A stretch of DNA of 64,000 nt, taken from the NCBI RefSeq assembly GCF_003752595.1, contig NZ_RKIJ01000010.1, positions 405,100 to 469,099 of the forward strand. Direction: 5' to 3'. The notes beneath the pieces were generated by a model, which searched no databases, was not told the DNA's origin, and worked only from the letters and a program-made list of their open reading frames with translations. Of the stretch, positions 27,770 through 36,425 are shown one piece after another. The position numbers and the translations under genes were made by a program. The DNA is from Cellulomonas sp. PhB143. GTDB taxonomy: Bacteria > Actinomycetota > Actinomycetes > Actinomycetales > Cellulomonadaceae. Every line of letters begins with the position of its first letter. Within the stretch, counting starts at the first letter, position 1.

Positions 27770-30346
27770 TCAGCGCACGCCGAGCACGAACGGGTGGACG
27801 GCGCTCGCGCCCGCCTGCCGGAGCAGGCGCGACGCGACCGCGAGGGTCCACCCGGAGTCGGTGAAGTCGTCGACGAGCAGCACGGCCCGGCCGGGCAGCC
27901 CCGCGGCGGCGGCGTCCGAGAGCTCCAGGCCGAGGCGTCCCACCACGCCGGCGAGCCGGGTCGCGGAGTTGACGTCGTGCCGGCCCGGCTCGTCGCGGCC
28001 GGCGATCGGGCCGATCGTGCCGACGACGGGGATGCCGAGGTAGCGGGCGAGGCCCGTCGCGAGGTGCTCGACGAGCTGCGGGCGCGTGGTGGAGCGCACC
28101 GCGACGAGCCCGGCGACCCGCAGCGGCCCGGCGGCGGCGTCGTCGGCGTCGACCGGGGAGCCGGTGCCCTGGTCCTGGGCGTGGTCCTGGGCAGGCTCGT
28201 CGCCGCCGGCCGCCCCGGCGTCCGAGCCCGCGGAGGGCTCGCGCAGGTCCGGCCACTCGTCGAGCGTCCGGGCGGCCGCGGAGCGCAGGGGGAGCGGCGT
28301 CTGACCGTCCACGGGGCGTCCGTCGGCGTCGCGCGCGTCGAAAAGCGCGCGCAGCGCCGACGACCAGCCGAGCCCGTCGAGCCGCGCGACGGCGCGCCCC
28401 GGATCGGCCTGCTCGCCCGCCGGGATGCGGCCCCGCAGGTCGAGCCCGAGCGAGTCGAGCCCGCTGGGCCACTGCCGGCGGGCGACCAGCTCCACCCCGA
28501 CGCGGTCGAGGTCCGCGCGCGCGGCGGCGACGGCCTCCGGGTCGGGCGCGCCGGGCAGCCCGACGCCGCCGCAGCGGTCGCACCGGCCGCACCGCCAGCC
28601 GGGCTCGAGCTCCGGGTCGTCGAGGACCCCGCGCAGGTACGCCATGCGGCAGCCCTGCGTCCCCACGTAGTCGAGCATCGAGCGCTGCTCGGCCTCCCTG
28701 GTCGCGGCCACGCGCGCGTAGCGGTCGGCGTCGTAGACCCAGGGCTCGCCCGTGGACACCCACCCGCCCTTGACGCGCCGTACCGCGCCGTCGACGTCGA
28801 GCACCTTGAGCATCGACTCGAGCCGGGAACGACGCAGGTCGACCTGGGTCTCGAGCGCCGCCGTCGACCACGTGCGCCCGTCGGCCATCGCCTCGAGGGT
28901 CGTGCGCACCTGCTGCTCGGCGGGGAAGGCCTGCGAGCCGAACCAGTCCCAGATCGCCTGGTCCTCCTGCCCCGGCAGGAGGACGACGACGGCCTGGTCG
29001 ACGCCGCGCCCCGCGCGCCCGACCTGCTGGTAGTACGCGATCGGTGACGACGGCGCGCCCAGGTGCACGACGAACGCGAGGTCCGGCTTGTCGAACCCCA
29101 TGCCGAGGGCGGAGGTCGCGACGAGCGCCTTGACCCGGTTGTCCTTCAGGTCCGCCTCGAGCTGCTCGCGCTCGGCCGGGTCGGTCTGGCCCGTGTACGC
29201 CTGGACGGCGAGGCCCGCGCCGCGCAGCTGCGAGGCGACCTGCTCGGCGGCCGAGACGGTCAGGCAGTAGACGATCCCCGAGCCGTCCACGTCCTGCAGC
29301 GTCTCGGAGAGCCATGCGATCCGGGTGGGCTGGTCCGGCAGGGCGAGCACCGCCAGGTGCAGGGACGCGCGGTCGAGCGCGCCCCGCAGCACCAGGACGT
29401 CGGTCGCCGCGCCGCCCGAGACCCCGAGCTGCTCGGCCACGTCGGCGGTCACCCGCTCGTTGGCGGTCGCGGTCGTCGCGAGCACCGGGATGCCTGCGGG
29501 AAGGTCGGCGAGCAGCGTGCGGATGCGGCGGTAGTCCGGCCGGAAGTCGTGCCCCCAGTCCGAGATGCAGTGCGCCTCGTCGACGACGACGAGACCCGCG
29601 TCCGCGGCGAGACGGGGCAGGACCTCGTCCCGGAAGGCGGGGTTGTTCAGGCGCTCGGGGGAGCAGAGCAGGACGTCGACCTCGCCCGCCGCGATCGCCG
29701 CGTGCACGGACTCCCACTCGGTGGTGTTGGACGAGTTGATCGTCACCGCGCGGATCCCGGCACGCGCCGCGGCGGCCACCTGGTCACGCATGAGGGCGAG
29801 CAGCGGCGAGACGATGACGGTCGGTCCCGCGCCCCGCGCCCGGAGGAGCGCGGTCGCCACGAAGTACACGGCCGACTTGCCCCAGCCCGTCCGCTCGACC
29901 ACGAGCGCCCGCTGGTGGCGTGCGACGAGCGCCTCGATCGCGGTCCACTGGTCCTCGCGGAGCGAGACGCCCTCGCGCCCGACGAGCGCGCGCAGCGCGG
30001 TCTCCGCGTCCTCGCGCAGGTCGTCCGTCGAGATCGCCGCGCCGACCAGGGCCGGGGCAGGGAGGTCGGGCAGCGGCGCGGGCGTCCCGCGGCGCGCGGC
30101 GCCGGGCGGGGCGGCGGCGCGGTGCAGGTCCTCGGGCGGGCCGTCCTCCGGCGGCGGCTCCTGGGGCCAGTCCTCCTCGGGCCAGGGCTCCTCGAGCGGT
30201 GCGTCCTCGGTCGGCGCCTCGGGTGCGGGCGCGTCGCTCCTTCGGGCGTCCGGGGCGTCCGGGGCGTCCGGGGCGTTCGGGGCGTCCGGGGCGTGCGGTG
30301 CGTCCGGGGAGTGCGTGGCGGTCGGGCGGTCGGACGTCGGCTCCAT
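27770..30346 (-). CDS. recQ: RecQ-family DNA helicase fused to a phosphoribosyltransferase-like domain
   Basis: An 858-aa protein. Residues 1-100 are a low-complexity Pro/Ala/Asp/Glu tail encoded partly by a 9-bp tandem repeat. The RecQ helicase core has the Walker A loop T-G-W-G-K-S (153-158), D-E-A-H (256-259) followed by C-I-S-D-W-G-H-D-F-R-P, and a C-terminal motif VI near Q-Q-V-G-R-A-G-R. A Cys cluster W-R-C-G-R-C-D-R-C-G fits the RecQ zinc module. The last ~120 residues look like a PRPP-binding fold with V-L-L-V-D-D-F-T-D-S-G (822-832). No HRDC domain was recognised. It is likely leaderless, with TACGAT 6 nt before the ATG. Confidence 0.9.
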   Translation of the reverse strand: MEPTSDRPTATHSPDAPHAPDAPNAPDAPDAPDARRSDAPAPEAPTEDAPLEEPWPEEDWPQEPPPEDGPPEDLHRAAAPPGAARRGTPAPLPDLPAPALVGAAISTDDLREDAETALRALVGREGVSLREDQWTAIEALVARHQRALVVERTGWGKSAVYFVATALLRARGAGPTVIVSPLLALMRDQVAAAARAGIRAVTINSSNTTEWESVHAAIAAGEVDVLLCSPERLNNPAFRDEVLPRLAADAGLVVVDEAHCISDWGHDFRPDYRRIRTLLADLPAGIPVLATTATANERVTADVAEQLGVSGGAATDVLVLRGALDRASLHLAVLALPDQPTRIAWLSETLQDVDGSGIVYCLTVSAAEQVASQLRGAGLAVQAYTGQTDPAEREQLEADLKDNRVKALVATSALGMGFDKPDLAFVVHLGAPSSPIAYYQQVGRAGRGVDQAVVVLLPGQEDQAIWDWFGSQAFPAEQQVRTTLEAMADGRTWSTAALETQVDLRRSRLESMLKVLDVDGAVRRVKGGWVSTGEPWVYDADRYARVAATREAEQRSMLDYVGTQGCRMAYLRGVLDDPELEPGWRCGRCDRCGGVGLPGAPDPEAVAAARADLDRVGVELVARRQWPSGLDSLGLDLRGRIPAGEQADPGRAVARLDGLGWSSALRALFDARDADGRPVDGQTPLPLRSAAARTLDEWPDLREPSAGSDAGAAGGDEPAQDHAQDQGTGSPVDADDAAAGPLRVAGLVAVRSTTRPQLVEHLATGLARYLGIPVVGTIGPIAGRDEPGRHDVNSATRLAGVVGRLGLELSDAAAAGLPGRAVLLVDDFTDSGWTLAVASRLLRQAGASAVHPFVLGVR
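30244..30306. repeat. Seven 9-bp tandem repeats inside recQ
   Basis: Seven consecutive units of GGGCGTCCG, with single-base variants in units 4, 6 and 7. They encode the PDA/HAP/NAP triplet repeat near residues 14-34 of the RecQ fusion. Copy number can change in frame without breaking the protein. Confidence 0.85.
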
Positions 30347-30352
30347 GTCCCG

Positions 30353-30358
30353 ATCGTA
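30353..30358 (-). promoter_or_regulatory. -10 element for leaderless recQ transcript
   Basis: On the minus strand TACGAT is followed by 6 nt and then the recQ ATG. Confidence 0.6.
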
Positions 30359-30437
30359 GGGTCCGTCACCGACAGACCCGCCCGGGGTCCGGTGCGGCGG
30401 GCTCGACCACGCCGGGCCGCCGGGGTTTCATGGGTGC

Positions 30438-30926
30438 ATGACGACCGACGACCTCACCGCCCGCCCGCCGCACGCCCCCGCGACGTGCCCGGCCCCCGCC
30501 CCGCGGGTCCTGGCGACGACGCGCCGTGGGCTGTTCGTCGGTACGGGGGCGGGGGCGGGCGCGCTGCTGCTCGCGGCGTGCTCCGGCAGCGGGGGCGGCG
30601 AGGGCGGCGGGGCGCTGAAGCAGGCGAGCGAGACCGCGCCGCTCGTGGCGCTGGCGGACGTCCCCGTCGGCGGCGCCGTGTCGGTCGAGGCGGCGGGCGG
30701 GGCGCCCATGCTGGTGACGCAGCCCACGGCGGGCGAGGTGCACGCCTTCAGCGCGGTGTGCACCCACCAGGGCTGCACCGTCCTCCCGGACGACGACCGC
30801 CTCAAGTGCCCCTGCCACAGCTCCGTGTACGCGCTGGACGACGCCTCGGTGGTCAGCGGCCCGGCGCCCGAGCCGCTGCCGGAGGTCCCGGTGACCGTCT
30901 CGGACGGACAGGTGCTCCTGTCCTGA
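30438..30926 (+). CDS. Rieske [2Fe-2S] lipoprotein
   Basis: A 162-aa exported redox protein. It has a twin-arginine pair (R29-R30), a hydrophobic stretch, and the lipobox L-L-A-A-C48, so it should be lipidated and cleaved by the LspA encoded at 19455. The Rieske domain carries C108-T-H110-x-x-C113 and C124-P-C126-H127, that is both cluster-binding Cys/His pairs plus the disulfide pair. It lacks the membrane helices of a cytochrome bc complex, so it is a stand-alone electron carrier whose partner is unknown. It is not near respiratory genes. Confidence 0.9.
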   Translation: MTTDDLTARPPHAPATCPAPAPRVLATTRRGLFVGTGAGAGALLLAACSGSGGGEGGGALKQASETAPLVALADVPVGGAVSVEAAGGAPMLVTQPTAGEVHAFSAVCTHQGCTVLPDDDRLKCPCHSSVYALDDASVVSGPAPEPLPEVPVTVSDGQVLLS

Positions 30927-30993
30927 GCGCCGTCGGTCCGTCCCCCTCCTGCCCGCTGCGCGGACGGGCGGGGGTCCGGTCCTGCGCGTTCCG

Positions 30994-30999
30994 TAGACT
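30994..30999 (+). promoter_or_regulatory. -10 element for leaderless hisC transcript
   Basis: TAGACT followed by 6 nt and the hisC GTG. No Shine-Dalgarno is present. Confidence 0.6.
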
Positions 31000-31005
31000 G
31001 GCGCC

Positions 31006-32175
31006 GTGACCTCCGCCAGCAGTCCGCAGCTCCGGCGGCCAGGCGTGCTCCCGGTCCGTCCCGAGCACGCGGGCATCGAACCGTACGGCGCCCCGCAGAT
31101 CGACGTCCCGGTGCTGCTCAACGTCAACGAGAACCCGTATCCGCCCGGCGAGGCCGTCGTCGCGACGCTCGCCCGGGACGTCGCCGCGGCGGCGCGGGGC
31201 CTCAACCGGTATCCCGACCGCGACTTCCTCGCGCTGCGCGAGGACCTCGCGGACTACCTCGCGACCGAGTCCGGCGTGCGCGTGGCGCCGCAGCAGCTCT
31301 GGGCGGCGAACGGGTCCAACGAGGTCATGCTGCACCTGCTGCAGGCCTTCGGCGGCCCCGGCCGCACCGCGCTGTCCTTCGCGCCCACGTACTCGATGTA
31401 TCCCGAGTACGCCCGCGACACCTCGACGCGCTGGGTCACCGGCCGGCGCGCCGACGACTTCACGCTCTCCCCGGAGGCGGCCGCCGCGACGGTCCGCGAG
31501 CAGGCGCCGTCGGTCGTGCTGCTCGCCAGCCCCAACAACCCGACGGGGACGGCGCTGACCCCCGAGACCGTCGCGGCCGTGTGCGAGGCGGCGCTCGAGG
31601 TGCCGGTACCGCTCGAGGACGGCCGGACCGCGTCCGCCGTGGTCGTGGTGGACGAGGCCTACGGCGAGTTCCGCCGGGCCGGGACGCCGTCGGCCCTCGA
31701 GCTGCTCGAGAGCTACCCGAACCTCGCGGTGAGCCGGACCATGTCCAAGGCGTTCGCGCTCGCGGGGGCCCGGGTGGGCTATCTCGCGGCGGCCCCGGCG
31801 CTCGTCGACGCGCTGCGCGTCGTCCGCCTCCCGTACCACCTGTCGGCCGTGACCCAGGCCGTCGCCCGCGCCGCGCTCGCGCACTCGGGCGAGCTGCTCG
31901 CCCAGGTCGACGCGCTGCGGGCGGAGCGCGACGCCACGGTCGCGTGGCTGCGCGCGCGCCGCCATCGCGGGGCGCCGCTCGAGGTGGCCCCCTCGGACGC
32001 GAACTTCGTGCTCTTCGGCCGGTTCGAGGACCGCCGCGCGGTGTGGCAGGGGCTCCTGGACCGTGGCGTGCTGATCCGCGTCGTCGGGCCGGAGGGATGG
32101 CTGCGGGTGTCGATCGGCACGCCGCAGGAGATGGTGGCGTTCAAGGACGCCCTCGTGGAGGTGGCAGGACTGTGA
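31006..32175 (+). CDS. hisC: Histidinol-phosphate aminotransferase HisC
   Basis: PLP-dependent transaminase making L-histidinol phosphate from imidazole-acetol phosphate. It is 389 aa with [10 protein letters not shown] near the N-terminus, S-P-N-N-P-T-G-T in the middle, V-V-D-E-A-Y-G-E-F, and the PLP lysine in [12 protein letters not shown]. It begins an operon with hisB, the conserved unknown and hisH through GTGA overlaps. Confidence 0.95.
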   Translation: MTSASSPQLRRPGVLPVRPEHAGIEPYGAPQIDVPVLLNVNENPYPPGEAVVATLARDVAAAARGLNRYPDRDFLALREDLADYLATESGVRVAPQQLWAANGSNEVMLHLLQAFGGPGRTALSFAPTYSMYPEYARDTSTRWVTGRRADDFTLSPEAAAATVREQAPSVVLLASPNNPTGTALTPETVAAVCEAALEVPVPLEDGRTASAVVVVDEAYGEFRRAGTPSALELLESYPNLAVSRTMSKAFALAGARVGYLAAAPALVDALRVVRLPYHLSAVTQAVARAALAHSGELLAQVDALRAERDATVAWLRARRHRGAPLEVAPSDANFVLFGRFEDRRAVWQGLLDRGVLIRVVGPEGWLRVSIGTPQEMVAFKDALVEVAGL

Positions 32176-32792
32176 CCAGCACGCCCACGCCCGGTCGGCG
32201 CACGGCCCGGATCGAGCGCTCGACCTCCGAGTCGAGCGTCCTGGTCGAGCTCGACCTCGACGGGACCGGACGCACGGACGTCTCGACCACCGTGCCGTTC
32301 TTCGACCACATGCTCACCGCCCTCGGCAAGCACTCGCTCATCGACCTCACCGTCCGCGCGAGCGGGGACACGCACATCGACGTGCACCACACCGTCGAGG
32401 ACACGGCCATCGTGCTCGGCCAGGCTCTGCGCGAGGCCCTGGGCGACAAGTCCGGGATCGCGCGGTTCGGCGACGCGTTCGTGCCGCTGGACGAGGCCCT
32501 CGCGCACGCCGTGGTCGACATCTCCGGCCGGCCCTACCTCGTGCACACGGGCGAGCCGGCGGGCCAGGAGCTGCACCTGATCGGCGGCCACTTCACGGGG
32601 TCGCTGACCCGGCACGTCCTCGAGTCCGTGGCGCACCACGCCGCGATCTGCCTGCACGTCCGGGTGCTGTCCGGGCGCGACCCCCACCACGTCGTCGAGG
32701 CGCAGTTCAAGGCGCTCGCCCGCGCGCTGCGCGCGGCCGTCGCCCTGGACCCGCGCGTCGACGGCGTCCCCTCGACCAAGGGAGCACTGTGA
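32172..32792 (+). CDS. hisB: Imidazoleglycerol-phosphate dehydratase HisB
   Basis: Monofunctional dehydratase of histidine synthesis (206 aa), without the phosphatase domain of the E. coli bifunctional enzyme. It contains [14 protein letters not shown] and A-H-H-A-A-I-C-L-H, the manganese-binding histidine/glutamate clusters of the family, and the [11 protein letters not shown]-terminal motif. It is coupled to hisC and to the next gene by GTGA overlaps. Confidence 0.96.
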   Translation: MTSTPTPGRRTARIERSTSESSVLVELDLDGTGRTDVSTTVPFFDHMLTALGKHSLIDLTVRASGDTHIDVHHTVEDTAIVLGQALREALGDKSGIARFGDAFVPLDEALAHAVVDISGRPYLVHTGEPAGQELHLIGGHFTGSLTRHVLESVAHHAAICLHVRVLSGRDPHHVVEAQFKALARALRAAVALDPRVDGVPSTKGAL

Positions 32793-33532
32793 GCACCGAC
32801 CGACCCGGCCCCGACGACCCGTTCGACGGCGTCGACTTCGACGTACCGGACGACCTGTCGAGCCTGCTGGACCAGCCCGCGGCACAGGGCGGCGAGCGGA
32901 CAGAGCCGGCAGAGGTGGCCGAACCGGCCGAGGCCGCCCAGCCGGCGGAGAACGCCGGGGCGGCAGAGGCCGGCGAGGCCACGACCTCGGCCGGAGCCGG
33001 GTCACCGGCGCCCGCCGCCGAGGACCCGGACGCCGAGGCGGACGGGGACGACCTGCAGGTGCCCGACGACCTGTCGCAGCTGGCGGGCAGCCCGGACGCC
33101 GACCCGGAGCTGGCGGTCGTGATGACACAGATCGCCGGCGCGGAGCCGCTGGCGGCCGTGTGCGCGGTGGCGAAGGTCGCGGGCGTCGTCGTGCCGACGA
33201 AGGTGGGAGCGTTCGTCGTGCTGGAGGTGCGTGCCGGCGGCGCGCCGCAGGAGGCGGTGTCCGCGCTGTCGCGCCTCGTCGCGGGGGTGCCCTTCGTGCT
33301 CGTCGAGAAGCGGGCCGAGCAGATCTCGGCGCGCCGCTGGCAGGACGGCCTCCCGGAGGACGAGCTCGCTCCCGGCCTGGTCCTCGGGGGCGCCCCCGAG
33401 GCGCTCGAGGACGTCGTCGTCGGCGAGGCGCAGGCCTCCGCGCTCGAGGGCGCCGTGGCGACGTCGTCGATCTCGCGCTTCAAGGCGGCACGGATGCTGT
33501 CCGCCGCGGCGCGCAAGGCCCGCAAGAAGTGA
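32789..33532 (+). CDS. Conserved hypothetical protein of the his operon
   Basis: A 247-aa soluble protein that I cannot assign. The N-terminal half is acidic and low in complexity (Ala/Glu/Pro, about 30-88). A short motif V-P-D-D-L-S-x-L occurs twice, at 19-26 and 91-98, flanking that region. The C-terminal half (about 105-230) looks folded, with a hydrophobic [24 protein letters not shown] segment and a basic end. It is tied to hisB and hisH by GTGA overlaps on both sides, so it is produced with the histidine enzymes. No known catalytic motif was seen. Confidence 0.8.
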   Translation: MSTDRPGPDDPFDGVDFDVPDDLSSLLDQPAAQGGERTEPAEVAEPAEAAQPAENAGAAEAGEATTSAGAGSPAPAAEDPDAEADGDDLQVPDDLSQLAGSPDADPELAVVMTQIAGAEPLAAVCAVAKVAGVVVPTKVGAFVVLEVRAGGAPQEAVSALSRLVAGVPFVLVEKRAEQISARRWQDGLPEDELAPGLVLGGAPEALEDVVVGEAQASALEGAVATSSISRFKAARMLSAAARKARKK

Positions 33533-34182
33533 CGGTACCCACCGCGGCCTCGGTCGTCGTGCTCGACTACGGCTTCGGGAACGTGCGTTCCGCGGTGCGT
33601 GCGCTCGAGCGGGTCGGCGCGCGCGTCGAGCTCACCGCGGACCGGGCGGCCGCCGAGCGCGCGGACGGCCTCGTCGTCCCGGGGGTCGGCGCGTACGCGG
33701 CGGTCATGGCCGGGCTCCGCGCGGTGCGCGGGGACCAGGTCGTCGAGCGCCGGCTCGCCGGCGGCCGACCGGTCCTCGGGATCTGCGTCGGCCTCCAGGT
33801 GATGTTCGGCTCGGGCGTCGAGCACGGGGTCGAGACCGAGGGGCTCGGTCAGTGGTCGGGGGTCGTCGACCGTCTCGAGGCGCCGGTGGTGCCGCACATG
33901 GGCTGGGACACGGTGGAGCCGCCGGCCGGCTCCGCGCTCTTCGCCGGCGTGCCGGACGAGCGCTTCTACTTCGTGCACTCCTACGCCGCGCGGTCCTTCC
34001 CGCTCGCCGAGCAGGCGCCCGCCGACCCCCGGCTGCGCCCCCCGCAGATCACGTGGTCCGACCACGGGGGGCGCTTCGTCGCCGCCGTGGAGAACGGGCC
34101 GCTCTCCGCGACGCAGTTCCATCCCGAGAAGTCGGGCGACGCCGGCGCGCACCTGCTCGAGAACTGGCTCCGCACCCTCTGA
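33529..34182 (+). CDS. hisH: Imidazole glycerol phosphate synthase subunit HisH
   Basis: Glutamine amidotransferase subunit that feeds ammonia to HisF. It is 217 aa with the class I triad: C86 in G-I-C-V-G-L-Q, and H198 and E200 in Q-F-H-P-E-K-S. It starts in a GTGA overlap with the preceding unknown gene. Its partner hisF is not in this window. Confidence 0.95.
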   Translation: MTVPTAASVVVLDYGFGNVRSAVRALERVGARVELTADRAAAERADGLVVPGVGAYAAVMAGLRAVRGDQVVERRLAGGRPVLGICVGLQVMFGSGVEHGVETEGLGQWSGVVDRLEAPVVPHMGWDTVEPPAGSALFAGVPDERFYFVHSYAARSFPLAEQAPADPRLRPPQITWSDHGGRFVAAVENGPLSATQFHPEKSGDAGAHLLENWLRTL

Positions 34183-34220
34183 TCCCGCAGACCGCGGCCC
34201 GTCGCGCGCAGCCCCTGGTC

Positions 34221-34267
34221 CGTGCCCGCCCGTGCCCGCCCGTGCCCGCCCGTGCCCGCCCGTGCCG
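34221..34267. repeat. 10-bp perfect tandem repeat upstream of hisA
   Basis: CGTGCCCGCC is repeated four times without error (34221-34260), followed by a partial fifth copy (34261-34267). It lies in the hisH-hisA gap, 34 bp before the hisA start. Length variation here would change the leader, not the protein. Confidence 0.9.
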
Positions 34268-34300
34268 GCGGCCCCGATCCTCCCGAACGAAAGGCTCACC

Positions 34301-35032
34301 ATGACCGATCGACTCGTCCTCCTGCCCGCCGTCGACGTCGCCGACGGGCAGGCCGTGCGCCTCGTCCAGGGCGAGGCCGGCTCCGAGACCTCCTACGGCG
34401 ACCCTCTGCAGGCGGCGCTCGACTGGCAGAGCGGCGGGGCGGAGTGGGTCCACCTCGTCGACCTCGACGCGGCGTTCGGGCGCGGGTCGAACGCCGAGCT
34501 GCTGGCGGACGTCGTCGGGCGCCTGGACGTCGCCGTCGAGCTGTCCGGCGGGATCCGCGACGACGCGTCCCTCGCGCGGGCGCTCGCGACCGGGTGCCGC
34601 CGGGTGAACCTCGGCACCGCCGCCCTGGAGGACCCGGCATGGACGGCCCGGGCGATCGCCGAGCACGGTGACCGGATCGCCGTCGGCCTGGACGTGCGCG
34701 GGACGACCCTCGCGGCGCGCGGCTGGACGCAGGACGGCGGGGACCTGTGGGAGGTGCTGGACCGGCTCGAGGCGGCGGGCTGCCCGCGGTACGTGGTGAC
34801 GGACGTGACCAAGGACGGGACGCTGCGCGGCCCGAACGTCGAGCTGCTGCGCGACGTCGCGTCGCGGACGGACGCCCCCGTCGTCGCCTCCGGCGGCATC
34901 TCGAGCCTCGAGGACCTCGCGGCGCTGCGTGCCGTGGTCACGGAGGGCATCGAGGGCGCGATCGTCGGCAAGGCCCTCTACGCCGGCGCGTTCACGCTGC
35001 CGCAGGCGCTCGACGTCGCGGGCCGCGCGTGA
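34301..35032 (+). CDS. hisA: ProFAR isomerase HisA, probably bifunctional PriA
   Basis: TIM-barrel isomerase of histidine synthesis (243 aa). The catalytic aspartates are visible: D12 in L-P-A-V-D-V-A-D-G and D172 in T-D-V-T-K-D-G-T, with phosphate-binding glycine loops S-G-G-I and S-G-G-I-S. In actinobacteria this protein (PriA) often also does the TrpF step of tryptophan synthesis; that is an inference from the lineage. The ATG at 34301 follows GAAAGG. The open frame upstream runs through the 10-bp repeats and was rejected. The stop overlaps the SseB-like gene. Confidence 0.92.
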   Translation: MTDRLVLLPAVDVADGQAVRLVQGEAGSETSYGDPLQAALDWQSGGAEWVHLVDLDAAFGRGSNAELLADVVGRLDVAVELSGGIRDDASLARALATGCRRVNLGTAALEDPAWTARAIAEHGDRIAVGLDVRGTTLAARGWTQDGGDLWEVLDRLEAAGCPRYVVTDVTKDGTLRGPNVELLRDVASRTDAPVVASGGISSLEDLAALRAVVTEGIEGAIVGKALYAGAFTLPQALDVAGRA

Positions 35033-35748
35033 GCGGCCGCGCGCTGCCCCCGTCGTCCTCCTTCGCGGGCGACGACGGCTCCGCCGACCCGGCCCTGGCG
35101 GCGGCCCTCGAGGGGTACGCGGCGGGCTCGGTCCCGATGCGGGACGTCGTGGCAGCCCTGGCCCCCGCGCGCGTGCTGGTGCCGGTCCTCGCGGAGGCCG
35201 AGGTGACCGAGGAGGGGGAGCACGGGACCGTCGACCGCGAGGCGTCCTCCGGCGTGGTGGCCCTCGAGTCGCCCGACGGTCGCCGTGCGCTGCCGGTCTT
35301 CACGTCGGTGGCCTCGATGGCGGCGTGGCGCGCGGACGCGCGACCCGTGCCCGTCGAGGCGGCGCGGGCCGCGCAGTCCGCGGTCAGCGAGAGCTGGGCG
35401 CTGCTCGTGGTGGACCCCGCGGGGCCGCACACCGCCCTGGTCCCGCGGCCGGCCGTGTGGGCGATCGGGCAGGGACGGCCCTGGTCGCCCGCGGTCGAGG
35501 GCGGACTCGTCGACCCGGAGGTCTCCGCGGCGATCGAGGCGGCGGTCGGCGGCCTCATCCACGTCGGCTCCGTGCGCGCCGAGCCGGGGCGGCGGGCCGA
35601 GGTGGCCGTGGTGCTCGCGATCCACTCGGGCCTCGACCGCGCCGGGCTCGACCTGGTGCTGAGCCAGGTGAACGCGGCGCTCGCCAAGAGCGCGGTCGTC
35701 GGCGCCCGGGTGGACTCGCTCGAGCTGCGGATCGGTCGCGCGGACTGA
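35029..35748 (+). CDS. SseB family protein
   Basis: A 239-aa soluble protein with an SseB-like N-terminal part: [17 protein letters not shown], then [16 protein letters not shown], and a C-terminal region resembling the second SseB domain. The family's function is not established (E. coli SseB was linked to serine sensitivity). It is coupled to hisA by a GTGA overlap, where it is commonly found in actinobacteria. Confidence 0.82.
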   Translation: MSGRALPPSSSFAGDDGSADPALAAALEGYAAGSVPMRDVVAALAPARVLVPVLAEAEVTEEGEHGTVDREASSGVVALESPDGRRALPVFTSVASMAAWRADARPVPVEAARAAQSAVSESWALLVVDPAGPHTALVPRPAVWAIGQGRPWSPAVEGGLVDPEVSAAIEAAVGGLIHVGSVRAEPGRRAEVAVVLAIHSGLDRAGLDLVLSQVNAALAKSAVVGARVDSLELRIGRAD

Positions 35749-35774
35749 CCCGCAGCCCGCACCGTCAGTGCGCG
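35739..35774. terminator. Hairpin bridging convergent SseB and GerW stop codons
   Basis: CGCG-G-ACTGAC (35739-35749) pairs with GTCAGT-G-CGCG (35764-35774) around a 14-nt loop. The stop codons of both convergent genes lie in the stem, 16 bp apart. Confidence 0.5.
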
Positions 35775-36355
35775 GAGCGCCGGCGCCGCCCGACCGCCCA
35801 CCCCAGGGCGAGCGCGGCGACGGCCGCGACGGCCTGGCCGCCGAGGACCACACGGTTGAGGTCGAGCGCCGGCTGCCAGCGCACGTCGCCGGAAGGACCG
35901 ATCGAGTAGACGCCGAGCGCCTTGACGCGCACGCCGAACCCGCCGCCGCCGGCGCCGCCCTCGCCGCGTGCCTCGCCGGAGGCCTCGCCGCGCGCCTCGC
36001 CGGAGGCCTCGCCACGGGTGTCGCCGTCGGAGCCCGCCGTGCCGGTCGAGGGATCGCCGCCCTCGCCGCCGGCCGCGTCACCGCCGGAGACCCGCACCGA
36101 GCCGGAGCGGGAGAACGACAGGGGGGTGCGGCCCTGGCCGTTGCCCGTCCCGGTGGCGCTCGTGGCCCCGTTGCCGTTGCCGGTGCCGCCGCCCGCGCCG
36201 GTGCCGGTCGCGCCCCAGACCTTCGCGACCGGGACGACCACCGTCCCGTTGTGCTCGTACGCGTCGCCGAACGCGCGACGCACCGAGAACGATTCGTCGG
36301 CGGCCTGCGTGAGCCGCGTGAGGTCGGGTGTGTAGGTGCGCGTCTCTTCCGTCAT
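35765..36355 (-). CDS. GerW/YtfJ family protein with C-terminal membrane anchor
   Basis: A 196-aa protein. It has the YtfJ/GerW signature R-A-F-G-D-A-Y-E-H-N-G-T-V-V-V-P-V-A-K-V-W-G followed by Gly/Thr-rich loops, an unusual G-E-A-S-G-E-A-R repeat (about 118-135), then V-R-V-K-A-L-G-V-Y and D-V-R-W-Q-P-A-L-D, and a final membrane helix with R-R-R-R. In Bacillus the family is needed for spore germination; non-sporulating actinobacteria carry it with unknown role. ATG 36355 was chosen because a TAGCGT hexamer lies 7 nt upstream. Confidence 0.8.
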   Translation of the reverse strand: MTEETRTYTPDLTRLTQAADESFSVRRAFGDAYEHNGTVVVPVAKVWGATGTGAGGGTGNGNGATSATGTGNGQGRTPLSFSRSGSVRVSGGDAAGGEGGDPSTGTAGSDGDTRGEASGEARGEASGEARGEGGAGGGGFGVRVKALGVYSIGPSGDVRWQPALDLNRVVLGGQAVAAVAALALGWAVGRRRRSAH

Positions 36356-36362
36356 GTCGCAC

Positions 36363-36368
36363 ACGCTA
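36363..36368 (-). promoter_or_regulatory. -10 element for the GerW-like gene
   Basis: TAGCGT on the minus strand, 7 nt before the ATG, in the leaderless arrangement. Confidence 0.5.
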
Positions 36369-36392
36369 CGAGCACACCGGACGCAGCGCTAG

Positions 36393-36425
36393 TGGTCGGC
36401 TGGTGGTCGGCCGGTGGTCGGCCCG
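36393..36425. repeat. Three 11-bp tandem repeats
   Basis: TGGTCGGCTGG, TGGTCGGCCGG and TGGTCGGCCCG follow one another and end exactly at the stop codon of the protease gene. They lie upstream of the GerW-like promoter. Confidence 0.7.

Noticed and set aside
34232..34300. N-terminal extension of HisA through the 10-bp repeats
   Set aside because: The frame is open, but the product would start with a Cys/Pro/Ala repeat not found in HisA. ATG 34301 has a ribosome site and the proper family start.
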